A DNA stretch of 5,917 nucleotides from Dehalococcoidia bacterium (lineage in GTDB: Bacteria > Chloroflexota > Dehalococcoidia > Dehalococcoidales > JAUXAE01), in contig DAOUZU010000068.1 in the NCBI GenBank assembly GCA_030665535.1, positions 1 to 5,917 on the forward strand, written 5' to 3'. Under the pieces are notes generated by a model, which saw nothing but the letters and a program-made list of their open reading frames with translations, had not been told where the DNA came from and made no database searches. The translations under genes were made by a program, and so were the position numbers. Of the stretch, positions 4,445 to 5,917 are shown in pieces (within the stretch, counting starts at the first letter, position 1; every line of letters begins with the position of its first letter).

Positions 4445-5491
4445 ATGGACGAACTAACCCGGATTGAACACCTGAATAAACAGGCCCTCGGCGAGTTGGC
4501 CGGCGTTGCAAGCGACGCTGCTCTCCGGGACTGGCGGGTGCGCTATCTGGGCAAGAAGAGCCAGCTAACGGCCATGCTGCGCCGCCTGGGTGAGCTGTCC
4601 CTGGTCGAGAAGAAGGCCGTCGGCGCCCGGGCCAACGAGGTCAAGGCCGGGCTTGAGGCCTTCTTGGCGGAGAAAGAGCAGGCGCTGAGCAAGGCCCGGA
4701 TGGTCTCGCTGGCCGGGGATGAAGCCCTGGACGTGACTCTGCCGGGACGCACCCCGCCGGTGGGACGGCTGCATCCGGTCACCCGGATTATCTATGAGAT
4801 AAGCGATATCTTTGCCTCTATGGGTTTTCAGGTGCTTGAAGGCCCGGAGGTGGAGTTGGACTACTATAACTTTGAAGCCCTGAACATCCCCGATGAGCAC
4901 CCCGCCCGGGACACTATGGCCACGCTGTGGGTGGACTACGAAAAAGAGGGCGGCCAGAGGCCGATGCTGCTGCGCACCCATACCTCTCCTATGCAGATAA
5001 GGTTTATGGAGAAGACCAAGCCGCCGCTGCGGATAGTGGTGCCGGGCAAGGTCTTCCGCTACGAGGCCACCGACGCCACCCACATACCCATGTTTCATCA
5101 GATTGAAGGCCTGGCCGTGGACAAAGGCATCTCTATGGCCGAGCTTAAAGGCACCCTCTACGAGTTCTCCCGCCGCTTCTTCGGCAAGGATAGAAAAGTC
5201 CGCTTCCGCGCTGACTACTTCCCCTTTGTGGAGCCCGGTGTGGAGATGGCCATAGAGTGCGCCGTCTGCCGGGGCAGCGGCTGTCGTCTGTGCGGCGCCA
5301 GCGGCTGGATTGAGATACTGGGCGCCGGCATGGTTCACCCCAGGGTGCTGGAGAGGGTGAATATTGACCCCAAGGTATACAGCGGCTTCGCCTTCGGTAT
5401 GGGCATTGAGCGTCTGCCTATGCTGCGCTACGGCATTGATGACATCCGCCTCTTTTACGGCGGAGATTTAAGATTCCTGAGGCAGTTCTAG
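4445..5491 (+). CDS. pheS: Phenylalanyl-tRNA synthetase alpha subunit
   Basis: PheS carries the catalytic core of the (alpha-beta)2 enzyme that charges tRNA-Phe with phenylalanine. The 348 residues match the bacterial size range (E. coli 327). The N-terminal helical part (about 1-90) forms the coiled coil that contacts tRNA. The class II core follows: motif 1 region (about 111-162, with GFQVLEGPEVE and HPARDTMATLW), LLRTHTSPMQIR at 175-186, motif 2 (PGKVFRYEATDATHIPMFHQ, 200-219) and motif 3 (GFAFGMGIERLPMLRYGI, 314-331). FPFVEPG at 259-265 and Ala316 in FAFG line the Phe pocket in the family. Cys272, 275, 280 and 283 (CxxC, GxG, CxxC) form a likely zinc knuckle seen in many but not all bacterial PheS. 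The ATG at 4445 lacks a Shine-Dalgarno but fits the family N-terminus. The gene is followed after 3 bp by pheT, so the subunits are translated together. Confidence 0.98.
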   Translation: MDELTRIEHLNKQALGELAGVASDAALRDWRVRYLGKKSQLTAMLRRLGELSLVEKKAVGARANEVKAGLEAFLAEKEQALSKARMVSLAGDEALDVTLPGRTPPVGRLHPVTRIIYEISDIFASMGFQVLEGPEVELDYYNFEALNIPDEHPARDTMATLWVDYEKEGGQRPMLLRTHTSPMQIRFMEKTKPPLRIVVPGKVFRYEATDATHIPMFHQIEGLAVDKGISMAELKGTLYEFSRRFFGKDRKVRFRADYFPFVEPGVEMAIECAVCRGSGCRLCGASGWIEILGAGMVHPRVLERVNIDPKVYSGFAFGMGIERLPMLRYGIDDIRLFYGGDLRFLRQF

Positions 5492-5494
5492 GAA

Positions 5495-5917
5495 ATGAAG
5501 ATACCGTTAAGCTGGCTTAAGGACTATATAGAAATAAAGCTGCCTGTCGGCGAACTGGCTGATCTGCTGACGATGTCCGGCAGCGAGGTTAAGGGCATTG
5601 AGAGGGTCGGCGAAGGCTGGCAGGGCATCGTTGTCGCCCGCATAGTGGATGTGAAGCCCCACCCCAACGCCGATAGGCTGCGCCTGGTTACGGTGGACAC
5701 CGGCGCCGGCCAGCCGACAGTCGTCTGCGGGGCACCCAACCTGAACGTGGGCGATAAAGTCGCATTCGCCCCGGCTGGAACCGAGCTCATAGACCCCAGC
5801 AGCGGCCGGAAGTCTACCCTAAAAACGGCCAAAATACGTGGCGTTGAGTCCGGCGGCATGGTCTGCTCGGAAAAGGAGCTGGGTATCTCGGAGAGCCACG
5901 AGGGCATTATGGTACTG
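5495..5917 (+). CDS. pheT: Phenylalanyl-tRNA synthetase beta subunit, 5' part
   Basis: The frame runs from ATG to the window end without a stop, showing 141 of the roughly 800 residues usual for bacterial PheT. The start MKIPLSWLKDYIEI is the standard PheT N-terminus. From about residue 44 the EMAP-II/OB-fold tRNA-binding domain begins, with the hallmarks VDVKPHPNADRLRLVTVDTG (51-70) and VVCGAPNLNVGDKVAFAPAG (76-95), then RGVESGGMVCSEKELG. The B3/B4 editing domain, B5 and anticodon-binding parts lie beyond the window. Only 3 bp separate it from the pheS stop codon. TAGGA, overlapping that stop, and GAGG at 5479-5482 are poor ribosome-binding sites by spacing, so translational coupling to pheS is likely. 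Confidence 0.97.
   Translation, partial: MKIPLSWLKDYIEIKLPVGELADLLTMSGSEVKGIERVGEGWQGIVVARIVDVKPHPNADRLRLVTVDTGAGQPTVVCGAPNLNVGDKVAFAPAGTELIDPSSGRKSTLKTAKIRGVESGGMVCSEKELGISESHEGIMVL

Noticed and set aside
4565..5338. 257-aa open frame on the minus strand
   Set aside because: It lies fully antisense to pheS, whose protein is unmistakable; the product is low-complexity His/Gly/Ala sequence with no domain, typical of GC-rich shadow frames.

Overview
The window looks like chromosomal DNA of a GC-rich member of the Chloroflexota, most likely Dehalococcoidia. I base this on the gene order (S41 peptidase upstream of pheS-pheT, with RNase HI and RNase P RNA nearby) and on the C-terminally anchored Ig/FN3-type surface protein. 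This is an inference from memory of that group, not a search result. All supported genes lie on the + strand.

Layout. (1) 2-760: 3' part of a large surface protein gene (Ig-like repeats, FN3-like domain, C-terminal membrane anchor), closed by a strong hairpin at 784-822. (2) 866-2410: a nucleic-acid cluster driven from a promoter at 866-894. It holds a coiled-coil/zinc-ribbon protein (COG1579 type), a 130-aa RNase HI, and rnpB, the class A RNase P RNA, with its own promoter. The rnpB helices P1, P2, P3, P4, P12, P13, P14, P18 and P19 can be paired base by base. (3) 2411-2841: a spacer, then a TATAAT box followed almost at once by a small unrecognised ORF (about 83 aa). (4) 2942-4078: a membrane-anchored PDZ/S41 C-terminal processing peptidase with an Asn where the family's third catalytic residue, Gln, is expected. 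(5) 4090-4370: a compact, self-contained unit. It has a promoter inside a perfect 12-bp inverted repeat, a near-ideal Shine-Dalgarno, a 51-aa cysteine-containing protein and a perfect 26-bp palindromic terminator. (6) 4385-5917: the pheS-pheT operon for phenylalanyl-tRNA synthetase, with its own promoter; pheT runs off the window.

Most of the window is housekeeping: RNA processing (RNase P, RNase H), protein quality control (S41 peptidase) and translation (PheRS). The least ordinary element is the small regulated unit at 4090-4370. The genes look like several short transcription units rather than one operon, because separate promoter-like sites and terminators can be seen between them. No CRISPR array, tRNA, insertion sequence or transposase was found.
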